Shown here one piece after another: positions 49,354-60,800 of a DNA stretch of 64,000 bases. Within the stretch, counting starts at the first letter, position 1. Each line of letters opens with the position of its first letter. Origin of the DNA: Tribonema minus. Lineage: Eukaryota > Sar > Xanthophyceae > Tribonematales > Tribonemataceae. The stretch spans positions 54,200 through 118,199 of the forward strand of contig JAFCMP010000175.1 in assembly GCA_017506865.1 (NCBI GenBank), in the 5' to 3' direction. Both the position numbers and the translations under genes were made by a program. Below the pieces are notes generated by a model. It made no database searches. It saw only the letters and a list, made by a program, of their open reading frames with translations, and was not told the origin of the DNA.

Positions 49354-49569
49354 TGTTGCTGTGTTCTGTTTTTTGTGTCACGGATGAACTTCTTGCGGTG
49401 ACTCACCTGCTGAGTTGCAGTTGGGAATCACCCACAGACTGGGCCACAGTAGTGTAGTAGTAGTGTGTAGTGTAGTAGAGTGGTGGCATGAGGACCCACC
49501 TCGCCAAGCTATTGACACGTTGTCTACTGTACAGCTAACAATGACTCGTACTACAAGTACCACCACTTT

Positions 49570-49690
49570 TTCAGACACACGACATGAAGATTCCGTACAG
49601 CGAGCTTAGATACCACTCATCTTAGATGCCATTCATCTGAGCTTTTTTGCGCGCCCTGAGCGAGAAATTTAAATAATAAAAAATACCGAT
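49570..49690 (+). mobile_element. 3' tail fragment of a non-LTR retrotransposon (copy 4)
   Basis: The plus strand holds agatgccattcatctgagct followed by tttttgcgcgccctgagcga and an A-rich end (aataaaaaata). It matches the minus-strand 3' tail of copy 3 (41855-41960), and weaker similarity extends back to about 49570. No coding part is attached. It ends immediately before copy 2 begins, on the same strand. Confidence 0.8.
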
Positions 49691-49721
49691 ACTTCTGCCA
49701 ATATCTGCATGTTTATTCTGA

Positions 49722-51788
49722 ATGTATGATGTATCCTGCATATTTAAACTTCGCTTCGTGGCTGTACACATGCATCTGGATGTGCTGTGGACGCCGCCTG
49801 GGCTATATACAAATGTAGGACACTTTGAACTGCTTGTCGCCCCTGCGGCAGCTCCGCCCTTGCCAACCACTGTGACAGCGTCGGCGACCACTCAAGCTGA
49901 CAGCACCCACATCACGGCTCCGAGTCGGACACAGCCCCGTACTGCGCTGCAGTTGCCACAGCAGCCTGAGCCACTGAGGTGTCCACTATGCACACTGGCA
50001 TTTTGGCAGCTTGGTCAGAAAGAGGACAGCAAACAGCGAGGCAAACTGTCAGCTGCGAGCCGCATGGCACCGGTAGTGGCCCACTTCAACGGTGGTAGCT
50101 GCACGAGGTCGATGCTGAACCCTGAGGCGAGCACATCACACTGTCAGCAAAATCCGGCGGCAGCATACGCCAAGGGCATCCGGCAGCAGGTTGATCACGA
50201 CCCATCCGGTGACCGTGCCCCTTCAGGCAGCAGTACCTGCAACACTGGGGCACACCATGCCAAGCGTGTGCAGGAGATGAGCACCATGTATGGTTGCACG
50301 GCAGAAGACTTCCTACGGGCGGTAAGGAAGCTGAGTGCATGCACAGGTGCCTGCGGTCTGGTCCATATGTCAGCCAGCGCGGGGCAGAGGCAATGCGCGC
50401 TGACCTCGCCATGCCACACGTGTCGACGGAATGGAAGCGCCCCCACGCGCGCACGCCCGGCAGTACCCCCGGGCCAGTCCGAGGGGCCCGGCGGGGGTGC
50501 GGGTAGCGACGGCGCGGCCGCGGCGGCGGGGGCTGCCGCAGCGACACCTCCAAAGCCACCGGCGGTGCCGGCTAGTGGCGCTGCCAACTCAAAGTCCAGC
50601 AAGAAACGCCCGGCGGCCACGGCAACCGGCGCGCAAAGGAGGCGCCGAACGGCAGCTGCTGCGGCACCGCCTGGCAGCGCCGGCAGCCGCACTCAGTCTA
50701 ACAGCCTAAGGCTGCAGGACAGCAGCCCCCCCCACGGGACGGCGGTGGGATGGGCGGACATGGACTTGGACCCGCCGGACGATGCCGCGTCACCGCCCGC
50801 CCCGACCACCACCACCAGTGGCAGGCCCTCAAAGCCCCAGGCACGAGCATCCCTGGCTTGGGACCTCTCGACGCCCTCGGTCGTCCACGCACTTGACCAG
50901 ACCAATGAGGCGGATCTACTGCTGCTACGGTTCACCACGACTGCCAACCCCTTCCGCACTCAGCTGCAGTGCACCCAGTGGGCACGGCTAGTGGAGCACG
51001 CCACACGACTACTGGCGGACGCCACAGACAGTGCACGTGAGGCGGCACGGGTGCGCCTCCACCATGGTGCCGGGGCGTTTGCTCTGAGTCATCAGGTTTC
51101 TCAGACTCTAGTGCAGCGCGGCTACAGGCTGCTGCACCTGCTAGCAGCAATGGCCTTTGGTAGGCAACCGGAGGGAACCGGTATGCCGCCTGCGGCCCGG
51201 CTGGCAGCGTTGCTGTCTGGCGACTTTGCGGAGCTACTGAGAAAGACGCTGTCAGCAGCAGCGGCGCTGCGGGCCCCCAAACCAAATAACGCAGCTACGG
51301 CGTCGGCGCAAACGAACTTCGATGCCGACTGGACGGAGGCTGACTCCAGGCAGCAAACAGCATGCGCTGCCCTCTCAGGCAAGCGACGGGGGGTAGGCCT
51401 GGCTGCCGCACGACTAGAGGCGCGTGAAGCATGCGCCCCAGCAGACGAGGTCACGGCACAGGTGCTGGCAGCAAAGCACCCTGAAACTGGCACCCGGCCC
51501 GGGGTAGTAGATACGCCAATGGAGCAAGTGCGCGGCCTGGTACGCGACGCCCGGCGGCACTGCTTGCACGGCGCAGGGGTGGCAACGACCGCCGGGCCCG
51601 CTGGCAGCGGCAGTCCCGTCTTCGAATCGGGTCACTGGCGCATGATCGCAGCGATAGGCCTGAGGATGCTGCCAGCGCAGCCGGACGGCGCCTCGAGGTG
51701 GAGGCGACAGACATACTGTCGACCTTGTCCGCAGCAGGGGCGGGGAAGGCAGGAGGGCTGGACGGCCTACGCTATGAACACCTCTTGA
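49722..51788 (+). CDS. Retrotransposon N-terminal region (zinc finger, Ala/Pro linker, RT lead-in)
   Basis: An open frame of 688 codons. Near the start is CPLCTLAFWQL ... VVAHFNGGSC, a possible C2H2/CCHC nucleic-acid-binding finger. A Pro/Ala/Thr-rich linker with basic clusters (SKKRPAAT, QRRRRTA) follows, then a helical domain (LDQTNEADLLLLRFTTTANPF; LAALLSGDFAELLRKTLSAA) and AKHPETGTRP, which resembles the lead-in to non-LTR reverse transcriptases. From about 51690 the RT sequence continues in another frame (51698-53408), so a one-base-type shift separates the halves. It is either a mutation that kills this copy or a sequence error. The true start codon is uncertain. Confidence 0.7.
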   Translation: MYDVSCIFKLRFVAVHMHLDVLWTPPGLYTNVGHFELLVAPAAAPPLPTTVTASATTQADSTHITAPSRTQPRTALQLPQQPEPLRCPLCTLAFWQLGQKEDSKQRGKLSAASRMAPVVAHFNGGSCTRSMLNPEASTSHCQQNPAAAYAKGIRQQVDHDPSGDRAPSGSSTCNTGAHHAKRVQEMSTMYGCTAEDFLRAVRKLSACTGACGLVHMSASAGQRQCALTSPCHTCRRNGSAPTRARPAVPPGQSEGPGGGAGSDGAAAAAGAAAATPPKPPAVPASGAANSKSSKKRPAATATGAQRRRRTAAAAAPPGSAGSRTQSNSLRLQDSSPPHGTAVGWADMDLDPPDDAASPPAPTTTTSGRPSKPQARASLAWDLSTPSVVHALDQTNEADLLLLRFTTTANPFRTQLQCTQWARLVEHATRLLADATDSAREAARVRLHHGAGAFALSHQVSQTLVQRGYRLLHLLAAMAFGRQPEGTGMPPAARLAALLSGDFAELLRKTLSAAAALRAPKPNNAATASAQTNFDADWTEADSRQQTACAALSGKRRGVGLAAARLEAREACAPADEVTAQVLAAKHPETGTRPGVVDTPMEQVRGLVRDARRHCLHGAGVATTAGPAGSGSPVFESGHWRMIAAIGLRMLPAQPDGASRWRRQTYCRPCPQQGRGRQEGWTAYAMNTS

Positions 51789-53408
51789 TGGCCGCTGGGC
51801 CTGGTGCACCAGTGAAAGCAGCCACCCGCCCCGTGGGCAGTGCCGCGCCAGGACTAGCTGGTGATTCAGAATCGGATGTGATGGAACCGGCATTCGCCCA
51901 TCACCTGGCCAAGGTGTTCACGACGCTGCTTGTTGAGCCCGAACTGCTGCCGGAGCAATCGCAACGGCTTCTCCGCGCCGCGGCCCTCTCAGGCATAGGA
52001 CAGAAGCGGCGTCCGATCGCCTGCTCCAGTGTCTGGCGCAGACTCCTCGGGTCCACAGCGGCACGGAGTGTCAAGGGCAAAATATCGGGGCTGCTGGCCT
52101 CCATGTCGCAGTTTGGCGTAGGATACCGGTCTGGCGTCGAGCATGTGGCAGCGCGCGCGCGCGTGTGGCACGAGCTGTATGGCACCACAATCCAGCTGGA
52201 CTGTGAGAACGCATTTAACAGTGTGGATCGCGCCGCCATTGTGCGGGGACTTATGCTCTTCTGTCCGGAGCTGCTCCCGCACTTTGAGTCCGTATACTGT
52301 GGTGACACTGCCCCAGAGATGCGAGTGGAGGTGAACGGTGAAGCTCGCATTATCTGCTCCCATCTAGGGTGCCAGCAAGGGGACCCTCTAGGGCCGCTGT
52401 ACTTTGCAGTGGCAGCGGCCTTCCTACTCTTCTACCCTGATGGAGTGAATGCGACGCCCGGCAGTATGCCGGCCTACGGCCACAGCACAGCGGAACCACC
52501 AGCCCCGCACTGCGCTTTCCTGGATGACCTCAACGTGCTGCAAGCTGCCTACTTCGACGATGCAGCGGCCGCTGGGGTGGCAGAGGTGATCCGTCGGCTT
52601 GCGGCAGGGGGCCTACGCGTTCGACCAGACAAGTCGCTGGCCATCGCCATGCGCGGCACAGTGTTTGATGAAGCGGCCAGAGCACGCCTGCGCGCCCTTG
52701 ACATACCGTTTGTGGACGCCACCATGCCAGAATCCAGTCAGGGCTTTACGTCGGTCGGGGTACCGGTAGGGCACCCAGCCTATGTGCATGCTGCCATGAG
52801 CAAGCATCTCGTTGACGCAGGGACATGGCGATTGTCGTGGCAGCTAGCTGGAATGGCGCGGCATCACCTACAGGCAGCACAGTTCATTCTGCGCAGGTCA
52901 CTGGCGAAGCGCATGGGCTTCTTAGCTCGGGTCGTTGACACGGCTTTGAGTGAGACATGGCTGCACGCATTTGACGGGTTCTGTGCAGGGACGCTTGAAC
53001 GCATGCTGCACCTGCACGGCTGCGCTACCGCGGCAGTCATGAAGTCACACCTGCTGGCCGCCTGCACTGCTGGTGACAATGAGGAAGCCAGCAGTGGCAG
53101 CGTGCTGGTATTGCCGCGCTTGGGCCCGCCAGAACTCACGGACATCGCAGTGCCACTGCGGGCGTCACGGTTGCCGGAGCGACGAGGCGGTCTGGGCATG
53201 CCGCTTTTGGGGCTACTGGCACCAGCCGCATACACGGCCCAGGCATGCACAACACTGCGGCCTGCAATAATTCATGCCACTGTGGCAGCAGGGGCCCTGA
53301 GGCTCGGCACTGACGAACACGGCGCAGTCACCTGGTTCGCGCAGCACTCATGCGCAATACGCGAGGACCAGGGACTGCCGCCAATCATCGAGGCCGTGCG
53401 ACGCTCTA
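51698..53408 (+). CDS. Retrotransposon reverse transcriptase, frameshifted and truncated by LTR insertion
   Basis: The frame carries the RT lead (DILSTLSAAGAGKAGGLDGL), palm motifs QLDCENAFNSVDR (A), LGCQQGDPLGP (B) and CAFLDDLNVL (C, FLDD), then the thumb. It is near-identical to the minus strand of 1-2395 up to codon 570. The last ten or so codons before a stop at 53440 come from the inserted LTR, not from the element. The endonuclease domain present in copy 1 is therefore missing here. The RT would synthesise cDNA at a nicked target. It has no ATG of its own, which agrees with a frameshift from the upstream frame. Confidence 0.85.
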
Positions 53409-54451
53409 TGTGTCGTAAAGCGGCCCCCTTATCTGGCTAGTTCAACCTAAAAAGAGGGTTTCCCCTTGGGTCGTACTTCAACTGTGTGCGGGAACGCTGT
53501 AGGGCTTAGTAATCAGACACGACTTTAACCTTCAACATGGCACAGCTTCTTCTGCTTCTACCTGTTTAGCCACGCTTGCATATCAGGGTGATATTGCACT
53601 TGGGGAGGGCGCTCCGGTCCACCTCCCACGGCACCAGGCAGTGGGCATTTCCGGCTGTTTCAAGTCAAGGTTGAGACTGGGTCTCACACACTTTCACCCT
53701 CTGTGGTTGGCACACCACCACAATGGCTGATCTCGGCAGGTGCTGACCTGTCACGTACAAGTTCGCGTAGTGCTCGGGGCACTGCACGCACGGGAGTGTT
53801 CGCTGTTTCCGTCGGCACCTCTGCTGCACGCAACTGAGGTGGCGGCTGGGGTTCGGGTTTCTGCACCATAAGCTGTGCTGTCTACTGGCGTTCTTTCGGG
53901 AGCGGCACTTACAGCACTCGTGAGTCCAGGACTTGGGGGCCAGTCACACACGGAGTGCCGGGCAGACAGCAGCTGTAAGCGGCGACAACGCCATCTCCGT
54001 TTTTCGGGCGGATATTTTGCTTGGGTAAGTTGCTGCCGCGCCTGCGCAGGGCACAGCAGTTGTTTACCTCTTTTGTTTGCGATACCTATCGCCTGTGTTG
54101 GTTCACGAGTCTCTGGCTCGGGTGAACGGCGTGTGCGTGCGTCAGACTGCACGCCGTGACCGTATCTTTTTATTGCGGGCGGAGCAAATTTTTCCGTATT
54201 TGCGTAAGTTTGACAGATACTGCTCTTCACGTTCGCGTAGCTTTGCGTTCTTGCTACATTACTCTCTACGGGCTCGTTCACTTCGTTTGGGTGTGCTACT
54301 TCTGCTGTTTCGTCTAGCGTCAAATTACATTGACGCTGGGGGGGAGAACTCGAACAGCAGTCGGCACTGAACAAGCAGGGTTCAGCAAGTAAGGAGTGAT
54401 ACTGAATACTTCTCAATTAATTTTTCAAATATTTTTAATGAAGTAGTCAAT
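53409..54451 (+). repeat. 5' LTR plus untranslated leader (inner border not fixed)
   Basis: This is non-coding sequence from the insertion point to the first gag ATG (54452). It starts with TG as LTRs do. Promoter and polyadenylation signals should lie here. I could not fix the LTR end or a tRNA primer site: candidate TGG-starting stretches (for example near 54334) fit poorly. The second LTR would settle it. Confidence 0.6.
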
Positions 54452-54847
54452 ATGTCAGACAGCGGAACTAGCTCTCAGACCAGCATGGCTCATGGAGTGC
54501 ATAGGGCACCTGAGAGTGTGGGCTCGTTCACCACATCTGTGAATTCAAGCCGTAAGGCAAAAATTGAGGCGCTGGTGGAAACAGTACCTCTGCAAGGCAG
54601 GACCATTCATAAGGAAGGTGACCCACTGACGGTAGCACTGACGCAGGTTGAGAAGCGCAATGTGGCAGCTCTTTGGCACCGCTACCCAGAGGGGTTCTTG
54701 CAGGCGCGCAGCGCACTTAAGCGTATGCGCGAGGAAGATGTCTGGCTGGTTAACCAGAGATCCGAAGTCCGGGCAGATGAGGAGCCCCACACCGGTGAGA
54801 TGTTTTGGTGTGGTTGGAGCGTGATGAAAAACGCATTGCCCGTGTAG
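54452..54847 (+). CDS. Gag N-terminus, separated from the main frame by a -1 shift
   Basis: ATG at 54452 (MSDSGTSSQTSMAHG) opens 131 codons ending at 54847. Near 54795 the reading that fits the downstream protein moves to the -1 frame (…GDVLVWLERDEKRI), overlapping this frame by about 40 bases. There is no classical slippery heptamer; a TTTT run at 54803-54806 is nearby. It may be programmed frameshifting, a lesion in this copy, or a base error. The sequence is polar and helical with no recognised motif. Confidence 0.6.
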   Translation: MSDSGTSSQTSMAHGVHRAPESVGSFTTSVNSSRKAKIEALVETVPLQGRTIHKEGDPLTVALTQVEKRNVAALWHRYPEGFLQARSALKRMREEDVWLVNQRSEVRADEEPHTGEMFWCGWSVMKNALPV

Positions 54848-57800
54848 GGGTGGTGGTCAAGCATGATGACAAAACGTTTGCGACGCGGCTGCAGCGTGAC
54901 TATGCGCGCGGAGATGATGAGCCCGCGCAATGGGAAGTTGAGTTGGTGGGGGGTATAGAGCCAAACTATGTGAGGTGGAGGCCGTCTGGGTATGAGTTGG
55001 CCATTCTACACCCAGTGAATCCGAAGGGTGCAGGTGTGAATAGGGAAGGACGACCGGACCAAGCCGTGATTGTGCAGGTTGCGCCGGCCTGGTGCCAGCC
55101 GTTGGGCCGTTTCCCTAGAGCTCATGCCATCACTGACCACATTGTTGTACGGACACTGGTGAACCCTACAGCGATGCAGGTCGCGGCGCACACTCTGACT
55201 CCTTGCATTCTCCCACAGGGTACCCCTATGAGGGCCAAAATAGGCAGGGCATGGCGCACATGTGTCATGGTGCAGGATTTTGTGGGCACTGACACTCATG
55301 TGCTTGACAGGAATGTGTTTGACCCCTTGTTGCTTGTGCGGGGCGATGACACGGGAGAAGACTTTTATTTGCCTGCGTCGTGCACCAGATTGCAAGTTGC
55401 TAGACCCTACTGGGTGCAGCCGTTGGCCCCTGCGGAGCCGCTGGCTGACGCTGCCAACTGGGCGCGCGTAGAGGGCCCATTGGCTGCTGACTGCCTTGAT
55501 CCTGACAAGGGCCCTGTACTGACAGTGCCTCCCTCGGTGCCAATCGCAGGCCTTGAGTTCACTATGCCAAGAGATGCCATAACTGACCGCTGTGTAGACC
55601 GCACTCTTGCTCAGCTCGTACACCAAATGAGGGGTAACCTCAATGACCCCATAGCTGTGAACGAGCTGCATACGTGGCGCGAGCAGGCTCACCAGTTGCA
55701 GCTGCAGCAACAGGGTTTGCCGCTGCAGCAGCACCAGCAGCAGCCGCAGCAGCAGCCGCAGCAGCAGCAACAGCAGCAGCCGCAGCAGCAGCAGCAGCAT
55801 CAGCAGCAGCCGCCGCCGCCGCAGCAGCAGCAGCAGGCTGAGCCTCAGGGTCAATGGCAGTTGTCAGAGCGGTGGCAACGACACCGGCAGCAGCAGACGG
55901 AGGACGCACAGCCGCCGCCGCAGCAGCAGCAGCAGCAGCAGCTGGCGCCATCGCCGCCGCCGCTGCAGCAGCTGCCAGTGGCGCCGTCGCCGCCGCAGCA
56001 GCAGCAGCAGCAACCGCCGCCGCCGCCTCCTCCGCCGCAGCAGCTGACGGAGGATGACGACCCGCAAGTGATCACCAGGCAAGAGGCAGCCCAGCAACGC
56101 ACGGCTGCCTTGCGCGCGATGGCTCCTCGGGCGCTCAAAGGTGTGTCACATGAAACGCTCTATTTTTTGGATGACCCCCCGGAGGCAGGTTTAGAGTACC
56201 GAGGGGTGGACAACAAGGCCATCAGCCATGAGGTCATTACGTGCATGATGCAGGAGTGGTTGGACTCGCTTGCAGCGCGTGTGTCGTTTGAAGGGGTGCA
56301 GTCGATCCCCGATCCCAACTCGGACCTGCGCACTTGTCCGTCATATGTTGCTTTGATGCTGCAATACTGCTTGTCCGCCGAGCTGCGTAGGAGCATTAAG
56401 GCGTTCCTGCACGAACATAGGGGCGCTAATGGCGACCTGTCAGGCAGGCAAATCAGTGCGTTGCATGCTCACCTCGACCGCGAGTATAGTGAGTCAATGC
56501 AGCGTAGCAAGGCAGACACAAGGTTGGAGCAGCTGCGCCTGGAGCCGGGAGTGAGCATCCAGGTATTTTTATTGGACTTTGAGAAAGTGCTGCGATACAC
56601 ATTGCACGGATTGGAGTTGGGAGAGAAGGTGTTCAGAGACAGGTTTGTCAGAAGGCTCATTGACACTCTGGCAAGATCCAAAGATGTGAAGGCCCGAGTT
56701 GAAAAGTTCTTGGAGGCACTGGTAGAGTTCAGGGTGGTGCTCGAGCGCCAAGGGACGGATCAAGTGGACATGGCGTCGGTAAGGCTGAAACTGCAGCAGG
56801 CAGAGAGTGTAGTGGCTGCGACGAAGAGCATGTCAGTGCGCGCATACTTGGCGGCAGAGGTGAGTAAGAAGTCTGAGAAGCGGGGGGGCTCGACATATGC
56901 ATTTAGTGGTGGCGGGTCAGAATCTGAGTCGGAAAACTCTGAGGGCGGCGCTTCTGGGGCTGACGTTCTTGCCACGCAGGGCGGCAGCGGCGCTGTGCCT
57001 AACACCCGGGCTACTGACACTAACGCTGAAACTCCGTGGAATGCAGCGCTGGACAGGTTCAGCTCCCATCTTCAACAGCATGCCAGTGACATGAACCAGC
57101 GTTTTGACTCACTTATCCGCGCAATGAGTCAACGTCACGGTGCTCCTCTGCAAACCGCTCCTCACAGGCAGCTATACTACCCTGCTGGCAACCGCCAGGG
57201 CCCGCCCAATTACGGCAGGCAGGGCTGGGGCGCCGCGCCCAACATCGGGGGCAACATCAACTCCAGGCCAAACGGGGGTTTGATCTCCAACACCGGGGGG
57301 GGGGCTCGTGTCGCTAACAACTTCCCCCTTGATCCCTCCAGTCTCTCCCCTGAGTTGGTGCAGGCTGTGCTGGCAATTGTACACGGCGAGAGGCCAGCAG
57401 TAGGCCCCACTGCGCCCACGTGGTCCACTGTGTTAGGCGTGGGGGCGGACAACGAGGCAGAGTACTTCTTCTCGGCGCGCACCTACTTCGCGTGGGATCC
57501 CTCGGCAGGCCCGGTGTGTCTGAGCTGCGACCCCGACAAGTTCGCTGAGTGCTGCTGCTTCGTGGCAGATGATGAGGTAGCAGAGGTGAGTAGTCTGGTC
57601 TGCGTGGCAGGTGCTGATGCTGGTGGCCAAATTGGCAGGATGGCCCCAGTGGTGCTCATGGTAGAGGCGCAGATTCACAATGTCATGCCTGCAGTGGTTT
57701 ATCTGGATTCGTGCGCAGGCTGCGATGTGATGCAGTTCAGGGCATACTGCCTTCTGTTGCGTAAGCTGAGAGACAGGGCAGAGACGGCGCAGCAGGCAGT

Positions 57801-60800
57801 GCGTTTGGAGCAATCCCAGCGCCAGCCCACATTTAAGGCGATTCGTGGGGTTGGCAGGCACCTGGTAGCAGTGATGTTTATGGTGACTGTGCAGGTGGAG
57901 ATTGCGGGCGTCTCAGCTCAAGTTGACTTTCATGTGAGCAACCAAATCGACCCTCAGTTCCTGCTCAGCTACAGCACCATTGCGCGTATGCGGTTGGACA
58001 TGCTCACGAGTCGCTCGCCTGCCATGGTACAGCATCCTGACTTCCCTAACAAAGCAGTCAAGTCGCTGACCCCTGATGAGGTAGCAGCCAAGCGTGACCA
58101 ATGGCGTAGCGCGCGCAATGCTGGCAACCAACAGGGAGTACAGTCGGCCGAAGTTGCAGTTGACCTAGGCTCGGTGTTGAAGTTTGAGTATGGGTCGCTG
58201 CCCGCGGAGCTGTTGGAGGAGCGTGCGGAGAATGGTGAGCCTGGCCCGAAGTTTGTGTTGAGCAAGGGCACGCAGCGAATGCAACCACCTATTGACCTTG
58301 ACAGTGTTGATGATGAGAGGGTAATCAGGGTGGATGATCTGCCGAAAGCGGGATGGGAGGTAGACGTGCAGCACAGACACTGGCACAACGGTGAGTTGAG
58401 TGAGGTAATGTCGGTCAGCTCAGAGTCGATTGACAGTGCCTCAGAGGACGGAGAGCCGGCTGACAGGTATGTGGAGGAGACAGACTGGACAAAGATGTCA
58501 GGTGAAGATTCAGCAGACGACAGTGACATGGAGCTCGATGCTGCGCGCACTCAGTCTTGTGATGAGACAGTTGAAGTTGAAGTTGACGTGGCGCTTGCTG
58601 AGCTTGATGCAGATAGGCGCTCAGGGTGCTACGACAAAAAGGGGGGGTCAACTTGGGCAGTGCAGGATTGCCACCCAGACAGGTGGGCAGCAATTTCACC
58701 AGTGGAGCGCGGTGAGTACCCAAACGTTGAGCACATGACCGTGTCAAGCCTCACAGTGGTAGACTTGGGGGCGGGCATTGGCAGCTCCGTGAAAGGTGCG
58801 ATTATGGGAGGGGCGCAGGTAGCATTGGCAGTGGAGATAGATGATACATATGCTGCCATCTTTCGCGCATCTCACCCCAACGTGCCCTTGCTGGTGGCAG
58901 ACTACACATCTAATAAGGTGTGGGACAGGATTATGGAGATAGACCCTGACCTAGTAACTGCCAGCACCCGTTGTGAAGGCGCCAGCAGACAGCGCTTCAA
59001 GCCAGCTGGGGAGATCAGAGTTGATGCAGAAGCAAATCAGGTAACCCCAAAGTTGGTGGACAAAGCCATTCAGCGAGGCGTGAAATGCCTGATGATTGAG
59101 AATGTGCCAGAGATCAGCGAGACAATCAGCGGGCAGTTGGCGATTGAGCATGCGCACCAGGCAGGATACCATGTGTTGTCATTTGAGCTCTCAGGTGCAG
59201 ACCTAGGGTTCCCTAACCTGCGCAATCGCGTGTTCTTTCTCATCACCAGGGGAGACCAAACTGTTGTAGACACCTTGCGTACAGTGGCAGGCAGGATTGA
59301 GGAGGCCAAGTATGGCGGTCACAAGCAGGAGAGAGTGCAGATTAACCCTGGTGAAATGTGGGGCGTGTCTAACCCTGTGTATGTGCTGCCGCCGCGCAAT
59401 GCCACAGCTCGCTGGACACATGACGCCAAGCGCAGTGCTCCCACTCTCATTTCACGCCACTTCCATGTGTTTCGCCAGCCTGCAGACGACCACATGCGTC
59501 GAGGTGACATTGAGTTCTCGCTCTCACAGCGGTATGTCCCCTCGCAGGCTGACGTGATGCGAGCCAACGGCTTGTGGTGGATCAAGGTGCCGCCGGGGGT
59601 CAGTCAGACTGCCCTGGCAAAAGGTTGTGGCCAGATCGTGCTGGCACCAGTCATGTCATTTATTGTGCGCATCTTGCGCACTGAGCCTGTGTTGTTTGAC
59701 ACGCAGCATCGCCTGCACCCAGCGGCGTCGCGTCTCATTGAGGATGGCATTTTTGTGCAGACACTTGGCCCGTATGCACTGCCTGAGGATCACCGTCAGG
59801 GCGGCACTCTCGTGGGGCCTGTACTCATTGCCTCCTCTCTGCCTAGCACGCCATTTTTGCGCAAGCTACGGCACATGCAGGGCTCGGTCAAGAGCGCTGG
59901 CAACAACAACCGCGAGCCAGGACCACAGCCGACCTCTACCTCAACTTCAACTTCAAGCACCAGCACCACGGCAAGAAGCACCGACGCGGACAGCGGTGAA
60001 GACGCAAGCAACGGCGACGGCGACGCCAGCGGTGAAGACGCTGAAGGCCATCGCAGCGGCGGGGCGCGCACGCCAGGTAAGATGACAATGTTGGAAGCAT
60101 ACAACCAAGTGATGGATGAGCTTGATGAGCGCTTGGGCAAGAATCACATGTCAGAAGACCCAGGCGTAGCCGCTACCGCCAATGCTAAATTGCCAGGGTG
60201 GGACGATATTCTGCTAGTTGCTGAGCAAGGCGCATCGGCGCACAAGCAAGCTACAGTACGCGTTGCCAAACAATACCCAGTAACTGAACCTACAACAGCA
60301 GGAGTTGCAGTGTTGGTGACGTGGACAGGGTGGGTGCCGCCGGGCAACTATGTGCTAGAAGGGGTAGTAGACCCAAAGGGGCACTGGGCAGTGCGGCGCC
60401 AGCGAGTGTTGGTGGAAGAAGGTAATCAAACCAGCACTATAAACATCACTATTGTGAAGCGTACCGGTAAGCTGAAACCGGGTGTTAAAGTGGGGCATCT
60501 ACACTTGTTGGATGAGCGGATGTGGAAGAAGGAGGTACACCAACATGAAGTAGGCATTACACGCAGTTTGCTGAAGCTGTCCGCGGAGTCGTTGAGACAG
60601 ACTGATACACCTGCGCGTGACAGTAAATTGGCAGCGGTCAAAGCCAGGATAGCGAGTGTTGAACGCAATGATCGTTTGGCCACAGCCTGCTTCATGGTAG
60701 CGATGGGGTGTGTCACGCCTGCGGAAGCACGTGCACAGTCTGAAGGGGCCATAAATGGAACAGCTGCGGAGAATTTGTTTGCGCAGAGTAGTGCGCATGG

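Larger units (their letters stand above)
49691..53408 (+). mobile_element. RLE-type non-LTR retrotransposon, long copy 2, cut by an LTR element
   Basis: The element runs from just after the copy 4 tail to 53408, where identity with copy 1 stops in mid-gene. Copy 1 continues as the endonuclease region, whereas here LTR sequence starts. The 3' part of copy 2, if retained, should resume beyond the right edge after the LTR element. The 5' boundary is set only by the end of copy 4 and the start of the open frame. Confidence 0.8.

Noticed and set aside
54330-54352. tRNA primer-binding site beginning TGGGGGGG
   Set aside because: The reverse complement resembles a tRNA T-loop, but the spacing to the CCA end is too short and pairing fails. 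The LTR end cannot be placed from one LTR.
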